Assembly: GCA_016708925.1 (NCBI GenBank)
Contig: JADJET010000001.1
Coordinates: 124,001-188,000 of the forward strand
DNA length: 64,000 nt
DNA from: Gammaproteobacteria bacterium
Lineage (GTDB): Bacteria > Pseudomonadota > Gammaproteobacteria > Pseudomonadales > Porticoccaceae
Direction: 5' to 3'
Shown piece by piece: positions 51,740 to 60,518 of the stretch. The translations under genes were made by a program, and so were the position numbers. Position 1 is the first letter of the stretch, and each line of letters starts with the position of its first letter. Below the pieces are notes generated by a model. That model saw only the letters and a program-made list of their open reading frames with translations, searched no databases and had not been told where the DNA came from.

Positions 51740-53188
51740 TCAACGAACCGGAACGGCTTTCCAGAAATACTTGCGGAAACCGCGCTGGCTATCAATCTGC
51801 TTGATCCGGAAGTGGACGCTGACCGTGGCTCCGGTATCGAAGGTCGCCGGATCCACTTCGGTCATGTCCATCATCAGGCGGCCGCCGCAGTCGAACACCA
51901 CCAGACCGAAATACGCCGGCGGATTGAAATCGAAGGTGAGCCGGTCGGCGGTCCAGGTGGCGACCTTGCCCTGCTGCCCGGACATCGGATAGGGCTCCTG
52001 GGTATCGTACGCGCCGCACTCGGGATTCACACAGTAATGCGCCTTGGGAATCTGCACGGTCTGGCAACTGGTGCATTTGCCGCCGATAAAGCTGTTGGCC
52101 AGGGCACGGTTGCGATACATGGCGGACAGAAACGCGTTCTTGTCCAGCTCGGAGCGCTTGCCCAGTTCTTTCTCGAGCAGATTGTTGAAGGACTGAAACT
52201 TGTTGTAATTGGTCTCCGCCACGCCGGCGGCCAGCGCGCCACTCACGCCGCGCGCCGGTTTCCAGGTCGCGATCCTTGCCGTGGCGCGGAACAACAACGC
52301 ATCGCAGCCCTGCCCGAAACCCACCAGCAGCAGCAGATCGCCGGGCTTGGCCTGCTCCAGGCGATGGGCGAGCAGCACCAGCGGATGCGCGGCGCCCGTG
52401 CTGCCGACGGTTTGCAACAGGTTGTCGGTGACGGCAGTGCCCGGCATGCCAAACTGCTTCACCAGCGTGCCCGGCACGGTACCCTGATCGGTGGGCATCA
52501 CGAAGTGGGCGATATCAGCGGCCGCGATCCCGGTACGTTCCAGCAATGCGGTGACCGCGCGCGGGACGATTTTCAGGTAACCCTCGTCGCGCACCCAGCG
52601 CTCTTCCCAGCCGGTGTCGTAATCCCGACCTTCGGCGCGGTAGTGATCGACGAAATCCACCGGCTGGCTGATGCTGCCGACCAGTTCGGCCAGCAGGTTG
52701 TCGCAGCCCACGGCGATAGCCGCCGCGCCATCGCCGTACAGCATTTCTTCGCGCGAGGCGCACTTGGTGAGCCGGTGCTCGGAGGCGACCACCACGGCAT
52801 CGCCCCGCCCCGCCGCCGCGACATCCAGCGCGGACAGCAGCGCCGAAGTGCTGGCGCGCTGGGAACAGGTGACATCCATGGTGCGCAGGTTGGTGGTGTC
52901 CAGATTCATGGCTTCCGCCAGCACTACCGAGTTCTGGCGGTCGGCGAAGGGCAGCGAAGTGGAAGCAAGAATTACCGCCGCCAGCGTCTGGCCGGGCGCG
53001 CGCCCCATGGCATCGGCGAAGGCTTCGGTGGCCATGGTGATGGTGTCTTCGTCCCAGTTGCACATGGCTTTCTCGCCCTTGGCCAAGCCGCGCAACCCTG
53101 AATCGAACCAGGCGTTGGCGTCGGCTATCACCTGCTTTTGCAGGCGTGCGCGCGGCAGATAGGCCCCGTAGGCTGTAATACCGATCAT
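51740..53188 (-). CDS. HMG-CoA synthase-like condensing enzyme fused to an OB-fold zinc-ribbon (DUF35) domain
   Basis: 482 aa. Residues 1-330 are a ketosynthase III/HMG-CoA synthase-like fold with Cys108 in MDVTCSQRAS, YGDGAAAIAVG and the His region GSTGAAHPLVLLAH. A zinc ribbon with Cys372, 375, 386 and 391 follows, then an OB-fold to the end. In archaea a separate DUF35 protein bridges thiolase and HMG-CoA synthase; here it is fused, with the thiolase encoded 29 bp downstream. The enzyme may join acetyl-CoA to a ketoacyl-CoA, or run backwards as a lyase. Direction and substrate cannot be told from sequence. Confidence 0.85.
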   Translation of the reverse strand: MIGITAYGAYLPRARLQKQVIADANAWFDSGLRGLAKGEKAMCNWDEDTITMATEAFADAMGRAPGQTLAAVILASTSLPFADRQNSVVLAEAMNLDTTNLRTMDVTCSQRASTSALLSALDVAAAGRGDAVVVASEHRLTKCASREEMLYGDGAAAIAVGCDNLLAELVGSISQPVDFVDHYRAEGRDYDTGWEERWVRDEGYLKIVPRAVTALLERTGIAAADIAHFVMPTDQGTVPGTLVKQFGMPGTAVTDNLLQTVGSTGAAHPLVLLAHRLEQAKPGDLLLLVGFGQGCDALLFRATARIATWKPARGVSGALAAGVAETNYNKFQSFNNLLEKELGKRSELDKNAFLSAMYRNRALANSFIGGKCTSCQTVQIPKAHYCVNPECGAYDTQEPYPMSGQQGKVATWTADRLTFDFNPPAYFGLVVFDCGGRLMMDMTEVDPATFDTGATVSVHFRIKQIDSQRGFRKYFWKAVPVR

Positions 53189-53227
53189 AGTCAGTCCCCG
53201 TCAGTGTGGTGAATTGGGTACGGCGTG

Positions 53228-54373
53228 CTAAAGCTGCCGGCTGATAAAGAGTTTCATGATTTCCGAAGTGCCGGCATAGATGCGCCGGATGCGGGCATCC
53301 ACATACATGCGCGAAATCGGGTATTCGCGCATGTAGCCATAGCCACCGAACAATTGCAGGCACTCGTCGACGATGCGACCCTCGCGCTCGGTGGTCCAGA
53401 GCTTGGCCATCGCGCCCTCCTCCGCGGTCAGGGTACCGGCGATGATCTTCTGCAGGCACTGGTCAAGAAAGGCCCAGCCCACCGCGAGGTCGGTCTTGAT
53501 CTCGGCCAGTTTGAACGCGCTGTTCTGAAATTCCAGCAAGGGCTTGCCGAAAGCGGTGCGCTCCTTGACGTAAGCGACCGTGGTCTCGAAAGCGCGCTGC
53601 GCCTCGGCCCAGGCGCGGAACGCGACCGTGAGGCGCTCGCGCGGCAGTTCCTGCATCAGATACGCGAACCCTCGCCCTTCCTCACCGATCAGATTGCTGA
53701 CCGGCACGCGCACGTCGCTGAAAAACATTTCCGAGGTGTCGGCGGCCTTTTGCCCGATCTTGTCGAGGTTGCGTCCGCGCTCGAAGCCGGGGCGGTCGGT
53801 CTCGACCAGGATCAGGCTCATGCCCTTGGAACCCTTGGCCGGATCGGTCTTGCAAACCACGATCACGAAATCGCAATGCTGGCCGTTGGTGATGAAGGTC
53901 TTCTGGCCGTTGATGACATAGTGGTCGCCGTCGCGCACGGCGGTGGCGCGAGTGGCCTGGAGGTCACTCCCGGCACCGGGCTCAGTCATCGCGATGGCGG
54001 AGACAATCTCGCCGCTCACCATGCCGGGCAGCCAGCGCTGCTTGAGCGCCTCACTGGCGTGATTGAGCACATAGTAGGCGGTGATGTCGGATTGCAGGGC
54101 GAAGCCGCAACTGCCGCCGCCGATGGCGTAGCCGATCTCCTCGGAGGAGATCATGTTGTACGAGAAGTCGCCCCCCGGACCGCCGTAGGCTTCAGGAATG
54201 CCGCAGCAGAGCAAACCTTTGGCGCCGGCCTTGCGCCAGAATTCGCGCGGGATGATGCCTTCGTTCTCCCACTGCTCGATATTGGGTTCGAGTTCTTCGC
54301 GATAGAAACGGCGCGCGGTATCGCGAAACAGTTCGTGGTCCGCGCTGTAAACGGACCGATTGCGCATCGGCAT
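53228..54373 (-). CDS. Acyl-CoA dehydrogenase
   Basis: 381 aa from the ATG at 54373; the frame is open to 54424 without a ribosome site. It has GIPEAYGGPGG, IAMTEPGAGSDLQATR, NGQKTFITNG, RTAFGKPLLEFQNSAF and the C-terminal LFGGYGYMREYPISRMYVDARIR, RIYAGTSEIMK, i.e. a long-chain/isovaleryl-like enzyme with the usual base region intact. It lies upstream of the HMG-CoA-synthase-like gene (39 bp), so its enoyl product may feed that pathway. Confidence 0.93.
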   Translation of the reverse strand: MPMRNRSVYSADHELFRDTARRFYREELEPNIEQWENEGIIPREFWRKAGAKGLLCCGIPEAYGGPGGDFSYNMISSEEIGYAIGGGSCGFALQSDITAYYVLNHASEALKQRWLPGMVSGEIVSAIAMTEPGAGSDLQATRATAVRDGDHYVINGQKTFITNGQHCDFVIVVCKTDPAKGSKGMSLILVETDRPGFERGRNLDKIGQKAADTSEMFFSDVRVPVSNLIGEEGRGFAYLMQELPRERLTVAFRAWAEAQRAFETTVAYVKERTAFGKPLLEFQNSAFKLAEIKTDLAVGWAFLDQCLQKIIAGTLTAEEGAMAKLWTTEREGRIVDECLQLFGGYGYMREYPISRMYVDARIRRIYAGTSEIMKLFISRQL

Positions 54374-54427
54374 TGGCTGACCCCGGTGTCGGACTATCGC
54401 GATAAAACGGGAATTGCGGGCCACCCT

Positions 54428-54453
54428 CCGGACCCGGAAAGCAGCGGGTCCGG
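54428..54453. repeat. Hairpin between the LLM and acyl-CoA dehydrogenase genes
   Basis: Perfect 9-bp arms CCGGACCCG (54428-54436) and CGGGTCCGG (54445-54453). A second hairpin, GCCCGGTC (54476-54483) with GACCGGGC (54504-54511), lies just past the LLM stop at 54518. Neither has a T run, so they may be transcript-end or stability structures rather than classical terminators. Confidence 0.5.
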
Positions 54454-54517
54454 ATTGTAACCCAGTTCGGCGTTTGCCCGGTCAGGGCGCGCAACCGCGC
54501 TCCGACCGGGCCTAGGC

Positions 54518-55711
54518 TTACCGGATTTTGTCGGTAAAGTGCGGAAGCACCTTCTCGGTCAGCAGTTCGAAGTGGCGCATCATCTTGTTCTGCGGGATCA
54601 GGCCGTTGTAAGTGAACAGCCAGAAATAATCGCAGGGCAGATCCTTGAACAGCTTTTCCAGCTTGCGCTTGACGGTGTCCGGGCTGCCGCAGATCACCAG
54701 ACCGCGTTCCTCGATGGTTTCAAAATCATTTTTGATGGCGAAGGGATCTTCGCCTTTTCTCGTGATCGCGGCATTGAACCCGAAGGGCTGGAAGAAGTTG
54801 CACCATACATAGGCTCCCGCCCGGCTGGCGATTGCCCGCGCCTCTTCATCGGTGTCGGCGACCACGATTTCCCGGGTCATGCCCATGCGGTAGGCAGTGC
54901 CGCTGTCCGCCGCCGCCTTCTGCGCCGCGCGAATATGTTCCTGCGCCGTGGGCACATCGGTGATGATGGTGATCGGCGTCACCTTGTTTTGCTGCGCCCA
55001 GACGATGGAGCGCTCCGACACGCTGAAGGGCTGGAACAGGTCGGGCATGCGCTTGTTGTAGGTGGGCGGGACGATGCCGATCTCGGTCAGGTAACCCTTG
55101 CCATCGACGCCCTGGCCGTATTTGCGCGTGACATCGTGGGTCGCCCAGTAGGTGTTGGCCGGGGGAATCTCCCAGAACTTGCTCTTGTGGGAGAAAGTGT
55201 CCTTGCCCCACGCCTTCATGATGATCTCGAAATGATCTTCGTAGAGCTCGCGCTTGAGGTTGTCGTAAGCCTGGGCGCCGATCTCCGGCTCCTTGGCCAT
55301 ACCGTCGATCTGCTGGCCCAGGGTGGCCACCCAACGCGGCTGGTAACCGCGCGCGAAGCCGGCAAACGCGCGGCCGCCGGTCATCTGATCCACCATGGCG
55401 ATGTCTTCCGCCAGGCGCACCGGATTGTGGGCCGGCAGCACATTGCCCAACTGGCCGACTTTCAAATTCTTGGTCTGCATTCCAATATACAGATCGAGCA
55501 GCACCGGGTTGGTGGAGACTTCCTCCCCTTCGATGTGAAAGTGGTGCTCGGTGGTGCCCATGCCGTAATAGCCATGCGCATCCATGTACTGGGCCTGCTC
55601 AGTCAGTTCCTTGAGCATTTGCTGGTACAGATCGGTCCGCTTGCCGGCCATGCCTTTTTCGATTTCTTCGATATTGCCGATCACCGGCAGATAAAACGCA
55701 CCTATTTCCAC
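54518..55711 (-). CDS. LLM class flavin-dependent oxidoreductase
   Basis: 397 aa from a GTG at 55711 (GAGG upstream). Luciferase-like signs: GTTEHHFHIEGEEVSTNP, VGQLGNVLPAHNPVRLAED, MVDQMTGGRAFAGFARGYQ and GSPDTVKRKLEKLF. The LARGE central insertion (EDHFEIIMKAWGKDTF...) is usual in this branch. It probably hydroxylates or oxidises a ring or CoA-linked substrate with reduced flavin. It heads the leftward run and is followed by an acyl-CoA dehydrogenase gene. It differs from the LLM at 29.4 kb. Confidence 0.9.
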   Translation of the reverse strand: MEIGAFYLPVIGNIEEIEKGMAGKRTDLYQQMLKELTEQAQYMDAHGYYGMGTTEHHFHIEGEEVSTNPVLLDLYIGMQTKNLKVGQLGNVLPAHNPVRLAEDIAMVDQMTGGRAFAGFARGYQPRWVATLGQQIDGMAKEPEIGAQAYDNLKRELYEDHFEIIMKAWGKDTFSHKSKFWEIPPANTYWATHDVTRKYGQGVDGKGYLTEIGIVPPTYNKRMPDLFQPFSVSERSIVWAQQNKVTPITIITDVPTAQEHIRAAQKAAADSGTAYRMGMTREIVVADTDEEARAIASRAGAYVWCNFFQPFGFNAAITRKGEDPFAIKNDFETIEERGLVICGSPDTVKRKLEKLFKDLPCDYFWLFTYNGLIPQNKMMRHFELLTEKVLPHFTDKIR

Positions 55712-55777
55712 GTTGACCTCATCGAGTGCAGGGTGGGGAAAAACGCCGGCAACGTGCCGGCCATTCGTGCTGCGGGA

Positions 55778-56380
55778 TCAACCCGCTGCGGATGCCGGGA
55801 GAGCGTCCGGCTCGGCCAGCAATGACAACAAACTCAGGGCGGCCAGCGTGGAGGACGCCACTTCCACGCCATCCCGGATCCGCTGCGCCAGCTCGGCACG
55901 GGTGAGGAGCACCACCCGCAACTTTTCGAAGACGTCGAGCACCGGCCCTTCGCCGTGCTCGACCACGGTGGCGAGGTAGGTATGGATCCGGTTGGTCTGG
56001 GCGCCGGGATTGGGGTAATGCGCACCCAGATAACGCAGGGAAGACACCGCGTACCCGGTTTCCTCACTCAGCTCGCGCCGCGCCGCGGTTTCCAGCGAGA
56101 CATCGCCGGGATCGATCTGACCGCCCGGAAACTCCAGAAACTGGCCTTCGGCGCCGTGCCGATACTGCTCGACCATGACGAGCAGTCCGGTTTCGGTCAC
56201 CGGTACAACCACGACGGCATCCGGCATCTCCAGCACATAGTGTTGCGAGGTGACTTCCGGATTCAGTTGCAGCGAGCAGCTGTCGCGACGCAGCCGGAAA
56301 AAATCGTTGCGGTAAATCTCGCTGGTGGTCACTACCTCCCAGTGCGGGAGCAATCGGGCTTTCGAGTGCGGCATCGCCAT
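55778..56380 (-). CDS. Nudix hydrolase
   Basis: 200 aa. The Nudix box starts GGQIDPGD and ends AARRELSEETGY; the first acidic residue is Asp in place of the more common Glu. The surrounding fold (VVVVPVTETGLLVMVEQYRHG, FLEFPGG) is that of ADP-ribose pyrophosphatase-like NUDT5/NudF relatives. It hydrolyses a nucleoside diphosphate linked to another group; ADP-ribose or a CoA derivative are possible. It lies alone between the DUF35 and LLM genes, 66 bp from the latter. Confidence 0.9.
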   Translation of the reverse strand: MAMPHSKARLLPHWEVVTTSEIYRNDFFRLRRDSCSLQLNPEVTSQHYVLEMPDAVVVVPVTETGLLVMVEQYRHGAEGQFLEFPGGQIDPGDVSLETAARRELSEETGYAVSSLRYLGAHYPNPGAQTNRIHTYLATVVEHGEGPVLDVFEKLRVVLLTRAELAQRIRDGVEVASSTLAALSLLSLLAEPDALPASAAG

Positions 56381-56538
56381 GCTCCGGAAATCATCGGAAT
56401 ACTGACACAGATCATTATCGACCGGGTTTTCGGGCTCGCCTTGATCCGGCGCAAGCAGGCTCGGGTTGGCAAACCACGCAAGCGCCGTGTAAGCGGAGCT
56501 TGCGACCCGGTACAGCGCGGCTCAGTCCGGCACCGCCC

Positions 56539-56958
56539 TCAGGCGGATCGCGGCCGGAAAAACGGCAGCTGCCCGCCCTCCTTGAGCGGCTCGAAAACGG
56601 CCTCCATCGGCAGGCCAATGCGCAGATCCTTGTAGTCCATACCCTTGAGACCCGCCGTCATCCGCACGCCCTCCTCCATCTCGACCACCAGCACCGCGTA
56701 GGGAAATACGGTCTCGAACTCCGGCGACATGGGCATGTGGCACACGGTCCAGGAATAGATCTCGCCACGGCCGTTGGATTCGCGCCAGCCCCATTTCTCG
56801 GAGCCACAGTGTGCGCACATGAAGCGCGGAATATGGCGCCAGGTCTCGCAATCGAGACAGCATTGAAACGCCAGCACGCCGCGCGCGCAGTGTTCCCAGA
56901 ATTGTTCGTCGAGATAATGGCGGGGCCTGGGCGCCGGGTTGGGAATAAAGTCAGTCAT
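56539..56958 (-). CDS. Zn-ribbon/OB-fold (DUF35) protein
   Basis: 139 aa. The N-terminal rubredoxin-like zinc ribbon has CLDC and CAHC pairs (CCLDCETWRHIPRFMCAHCG), then an OB-fold with EIYSWTVCHMP and PYAVLVVEMEEG. Such proteins serve as acyl-CoA-binding partners of thiolase-like enzymes; the DUF35 part of ChsH2 activates the Ltp2 retro-aldolase in steroid side-chain cleavage. The start lies 2 bp after the thiolase-like gene, so a 1:1 complex of the two products is very likely. Confidence 0.9.
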   Translation of the reverse strand: MTDFIPNPAPRPRHYLDEQFWEHCARGVLAFQCCLDCETWRHIPRFMCAHCGSEKWGWRESNGRGEIYSWTVCHMPMSPEFETVFPYAVLVVEMEEGVRMTAGLKGMDYKDLRIGLPMEAVFEPLKEGGQLPFFRPRSA

Positions 56959-56960
56959 GC

Positions 56961-58145
56961 TTACCTCCTCAGAATCGCCAGGCTGCCATCGCCAAAATCG
57001 CCCCAGCCGGTAACGACACCCAGCTCAGCGTCCTTGACCTGGACCTCGCCGGCATCGCCGCGCAATTGCCGGGTCGCTTCCACCACATGGTTGAGACCCC
57101 AGACGTGGGCCTGGGACAGCAGTCCGCCGTGGGTATTGAGGGGATAACGACCGCCAATTTCGATATTGCCGTCCTTGACGAACTCCTCCACCGCGCCGCG
57201 CTCGCACATGCCGAGCGCTTCCAGCTGGAGCAGTACCACATAGGTGAAGCAGTCGTAGACCTGCAGGAAATCCAGATCCTTGGGCTTGATGCCCGCCATT
57301 GCAAAGGCTTTGGGCGCGGAATTGTTGAGTCCGATGTGGAACATGTCGGGCCGATTGGCAATGTCGTCCGCCGGATAGGGATGCCCCTCCGCCGCCGCCA
57401 TGATGTAGACCGGCCGACGCTTCAGATCCTGGGCCTGGGCGGCGCTGCTGAGCACGACGGCGCAGGCGCCATCAGTTTCGAGACAGCAGTCGAAGAGCCG
57501 GAACGGCTCGGAAATCATGCGCGAGCGCAGGTAGGCGTCGAGATCCATGGGCTGACCGCGCGTGATGGCGCGATCATTGAACTGCGCGTGTTTGCGGCAC
57601 GCCATGGCCACCGCGGCGGTCGCATTCTCGGTAATGCCGTAGGTGTGCTTGTGGCGCATGGCGATCCAGGCGTACATCTGCACTGGCGACGCTGCCCCGT
57701 AGGGTGCGTAGTAGTTGGTCAGCGTGCGCTCCAGCGCCGGGATCGAAATCACTTCGCGGTGCTTGACGCCCGGCTTGGGCCGCAGCGCCGAAAAACCGTT
57801 CCAGCCCACCATCACCACCACGTTCTTGGCGATGCCCGCCGCGATGGCCAACGCCGCGCTTTGCAGTGCCGTCACCGGGCTGGCGCCGCCCATGTTGATG
57901 CCGACTGAGTAACGGATGTCGCGAATGCCCAGGTTGGCGGCAACCTCCTCGGCAGTGATCATTACCGGCGGCAGCACGATGCCGTCGATGTCCTGGGGTG
58001 AGAGGCCAGCATCCGCAATCGCAATGCGCGTCGCTTCCAGCATGGCTTCCGCGGATGGGCGGGTGGCTCCACGCAGGTACTCCGTCTCACCGATTCCGAC
58101 GATCGCGGCCTTGTCCCGGATGTCGATGGTCTGTTGAGCTGTCAT
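56961..58145 (-). CDS. Thiolase-like protein without the nucleophilic Cys (Ltp2-like retro-aldolase candidate)
   Basis: 394 aa from the ATG at 58145 with AGGAG upstream. The fold is thiolase (AAIVGIGETEYLRGA, VVVMVGWNGFSA, QVYDCFTYVVLLQLE), but the position of the nucleophile reads NMGGAS (84-89) with no Cys, and the third loop reads NTHGGLLSQAHVWGLNH rather than CxGHPxGASG. These are the marks of Ltp2-type proteins, which do carbon-carbon cleavage by retro-aldol chemistry with Tyr residues. The DUF35 partner gene lies 2 bp downstream. A hydroxylated side-chain CoA ester is the expected substrate class. Confidence 0.9.
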   Translation of the reverse strand: MTAQQTIDIRDKAAIVGIGETEYLRGATRPSAEAMLEATRIAIADAGLSPQDIDGIVLPPVMITAEEVAANLGIRDIRYSVGINMGGASPVTALQSAALAIAAGIAKNVVVMVGWNGFSALRPKPGVKHREVISIPALERTLTNYYAPYGAASPVQMYAWIAMRHKHTYGITENATAAVAMACRKHAQFNDRAITRGQPMDLDAYLRSRMISEPFRLFDCCLETDGACAVVLSSAAQAQDLKRRPVYIMAAAEGHPYPADDIANRPDMFHIGLNNSAPKAFAMAGIKPKDLDFLQVYDCFTYVVLLQLEALGMCERGAVEEFVKDGNIEIGGRYPLNTHGGLLSQAHVWGLNHVVEATRQLRGDAGEVQVKDAELGVVTGWGDFGDGSLAILRR

Positions 58146-58345
58146 GTTCGCTCCTGGTAACGCGCTCCCGGCAAGCACGGATTCCGATACAGCGGAGGTA
58201 TCGAGATCGGGCTGCGCGCGGAGATTCGCTGAAGAATATTCGCCCCTTCAAAGGGCACCGCATCACACCACAAGCCCGAAATTTGGTCAATGAACAGACG
58301 CGCTCGCGTCCGACACCACGGGCTTGCAAGGGGTGATGAAGGGAC

Positions 58346-58407
58346 TTGACTTGTCGCGTATTCTTCCCTGATAGTTATGACGTAAATAACCACAAATAAT
58401 AACTATC
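58346..58407 (+). promoter_or_regulatory. Candidate promoter and inverted repeat upstream of the cold-shock gene
   Basis: TTGACT (58346-58351) and GATAGT (58370-58375) are 18 bp apart. The -10 lies inside a perfect 9-bp inverted repeat, GATAGTTAT (58370-58378) with ATAACTATC (58399-58407). The rest of the 313-bp region between the thiolase-like gene and the cold-shock start (58146-58458) holds no gene. The transcript would have a leader of about 75 nt, as is usual for cold-shock genes. Confidence 0.5.
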
Positions 58408-58458
58408 CACCCCGGTGCGACTCCGCTCGCTACCGAAACTCTGTCAGGAGGCAGGCCG

Positions 58459-58791
58459 ATGACCGCTACCAAGGGCACCGTGAAGTGGTTCAACAACGCC
58501 AAAGGCTATGGGTTCATTCTGTCGGAAGCCAATCAGGAAGACATCTTCGCCCACTATTCAGCAATTGAAATGGACGGCTACAAGAGCCTGAAAGCCGGGC
58601 AACAAGTACTGTTTGAGGTTCAGTTCGGCGAAAAAGGCGTTCACGCCGCACACATCCGACCGCTCGAGCCCGAGCTCGCAACTGCGCCAGCGGCCGTTGC
58701 CCGAGCTGTCACCGCGCCGACGCCGGCCCGCATGTCCTTCAGCCCGATGCTGGTGGCCGCCGGCGAGCAGGAAATGCAACGTCAGGCATAG
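58459..58791 (+). CDS. Cold-shock domain protein (CspD-like, with C-terminal tail)
   Basis: 110 aa. The cold-shock domain occupies residues 1-70 with RNP1 KGYGFI and RNP2 DIFAHY, then a low-complexity Ala/Pro-rich tail of about 40 residues. It binds single-stranded nucleic acid. The location next to a convergent icd gene is the common place of cspD in gammaproteobacteria, where clpS-clpA normally follow; here no clpS is present. Aggregates of GGAGG before the ATG. Confidence 0.9.
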   Translation: MTATKGTVKWFNNAKGYGFILSEANQEDIFAHYSAIEMDGYKSLKAGQQVLFEVQFGEKGVHAAHIRPLEPELATAPAAVARAVTAPTPARMSFSPMLVAAGEQEMQRQA

Positions 58792-58896
58792 GGGATCGGG
58801 TGACCTGACGCCCCAAAACGGGATTCCGGCGAAACCGGACCCCGCGGCCCCGGCCGGGGCAAAGTCCCGGCGGGCCCGCGCTGGGCAATGCGATCC

Positions 58897-60150
58897 TCAC
58901 ATATGTTTGATGATCTGGTCGCCAAACTCCGAGCAGGACATCAGCTTGGCGCCGGTCATCAGACGCTCGAAATCGTAGGTCACGGTGCCGGCGGAGATCG
59001 CCGCCTCGATACCCTTCACGATCAGGTCGGCCGCCTCGCCCCAACCCATGTGGCGCAACATCATTTCCGATGACAGTATCAATGACCCTGGGTTGACCTT
59101 GTTCTGCCCGGCGTATTTCGGCGCCGTGCCGTGGGTCGCCTCGAACATGGCCACCTCGTCGGAGAGGTTGGCGCCGGGTGCGATGCCGATACCGCCCACC
59201 TGCGCGGCGAGCGCATCCGACAGATAGTCGCCATTCAGGTTGAGGGTGGCGATGACACTGTATTCGTCCGGGCGCAGCAGGATCTGTTGCAGCATGGCAT
59301 CGGCGATCACGTCCTTGATGACGATCTGCGCGCCGGTGCGCGGATTTTTCAGCGCATGCCAGGGCCCGCCGTCGATCGGGGTCGCGCCGAATTCGTCACG
59401 CGCCAGCTCGTAGCCCCAGTCGCAGAAGGCGCCCTCGGTGAACTTCATGATATTGCCCTTGTGGACCAGGGTCAGGGACGATTTGCCCTGATCGATGGCA
59501 TATTGAATCGCCTTGCGCACCAACCGCTTGGTACCGGCTTCCGAGACCGGCTTGATGCCGATGCCGCAATTTTCCGGGAAGCGGATCTTGGTGACCTTCA
59601 TCTCGTCCTGGAGGAAGCGAATCATTTTGGTGGCTTCCGGAGAACCCGCCTTCCACTCGATCCCGGCGTAAATATCCTCGGAGTTTTCCCGGAAGATGCA
59701 CATATCGACCTTGTTCGGCTCCTTCACGGGCGATGGCACACCCTTGAACCAGCGCACCGGTCGCTGGCAGACATAGAGGTCCAGCTCCTGGCGCAAAGCG
59801 ACGTTCAGCGAGCGAAAGCCACCGCCCACCGGGGTCGTCAGGGGGCCCTTGATCGATACGATGTAGTCCTTCAGTACCCCCAGCGTCTCCTGGGGAAACC
59901 AGTTGCCGTCGTACAGCGATGCCGCCTTTTCACCGCAGTACACTTCCATCCACTGAATCGCGCGCTTGCCGCCGAAAGCCTTGGCAACCGCCGCGTCAGT
60001 CACCTTGCGCATCACGGGCGTGATGTCCACTCCGGTACCGTCACCTTCGATAAAGGGAATAATGGGATGATCCGGGACGTCGAGCGAAAAATCGGCATTG
60101 ACCTTGATCTTGCTTCCGGTAGCCGGCACGACGATATGTTCATAGCCCAT
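58897..60150 (-). CDS. icd: NADP-dependent isocitrate dehydrogenase
   Basis: 417 aa, E. coli Icd is 416. TCA cycle enzyme, isocitrate to 2-oxoglutarate and CO2 with NADPH. It has PFIEGDGTGVDI, the substrate loop GPLTTPVGGGFRSLNVALRQ with the phosphorylatable Ser, RENSEDIYAGIE, NLNGDYLSDALAAQVGG (metal Asp) and THGTAPKYAGQN-type cofactor region. The start has GGAGG nine bases upstream. A TAGAAT (-10) on the minus strand at 60207-60202 is a possible promoter. Convergent with the cold-shock gene; the Ser in RSLN leaves AceK-type regulation possible. Confidence 0.97.
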   Translation of the reverse strand: MGYEHIVVPATGSKIKVNADFSLDVPDHPIIPFIEGDGTGVDITPVMRKVTDAAVAKAFGGKRAIQWMEVYCGEKAASLYDGNWFPQETLGVLKDYIVSIKGPLTTPVGGGFRSLNVALRQELDLYVCQRPVRWFKGVPSPVKEPNKVDMCIFRENSEDIYAGIEWKAGSPEATKMIRFLQDEMKVTKIRFPENCGIGIKPVSEAGTKRLVRKAIQYAIDQGKSSLTLVHKGNIMKFTEGAFCDWGYELARDEFGATPIDGGPWHALKNPRTGAQIVIKDVIADAMLQQILLRPDEYSVIATLNLNGDYLSDALAAQVGGIGIAPGANLSDEVAMFEATHGTAPKYAGQNKVNPGSLILSSEMMLRHMGWGEAADLIVKGIEAAISAGTVTYDFERLMTGAKLMSCSEFGDQIIKHM

Positions 60151-60518
60151 TTGCTGATACCTCCGAGGGGGTTTGTGTAAAGAAATTTCAAAACGGGCTG
60201 GATTCTAGCACGCTGCCGCGCCGTCTCTGTAGCTCCCCTACACGGGATATTTCAGGTGCCGTTGAAATTCAAACGGGTTGCGCGGCATGAGGCCGTTGCC
60301 GGTTTCGAGGAGTCCGTCGGTCTCGCTGATCTTTGCCCACGGTACATCATTGCCCGCCCACGATAGCCCCTACCCGACACGAATCCGACTCGGTCGATGT
60401 TTCTCGCACCACTCTTGCCATCGCTTTTTCCACAGCCCGTTCCGTGACCCTTTCCGCCACCAGACAGGAAGCCGATAATCGCGGACTCTGCCCAGCGGCG
60501 CGCATCAGGACCCCGAGC
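60151..60518. other. Divergent intergenic region between icd and mutS
   Basis: 368 bp with no gene supported. The left part should hold the icd promoter (minus-strand TAGAAT at 60207-60202). The right part leads into mutS; the in-frame stretch upstream of the TTG at 60519 has no MutS homology and is treated as untranslated. Confidence 0.5.
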
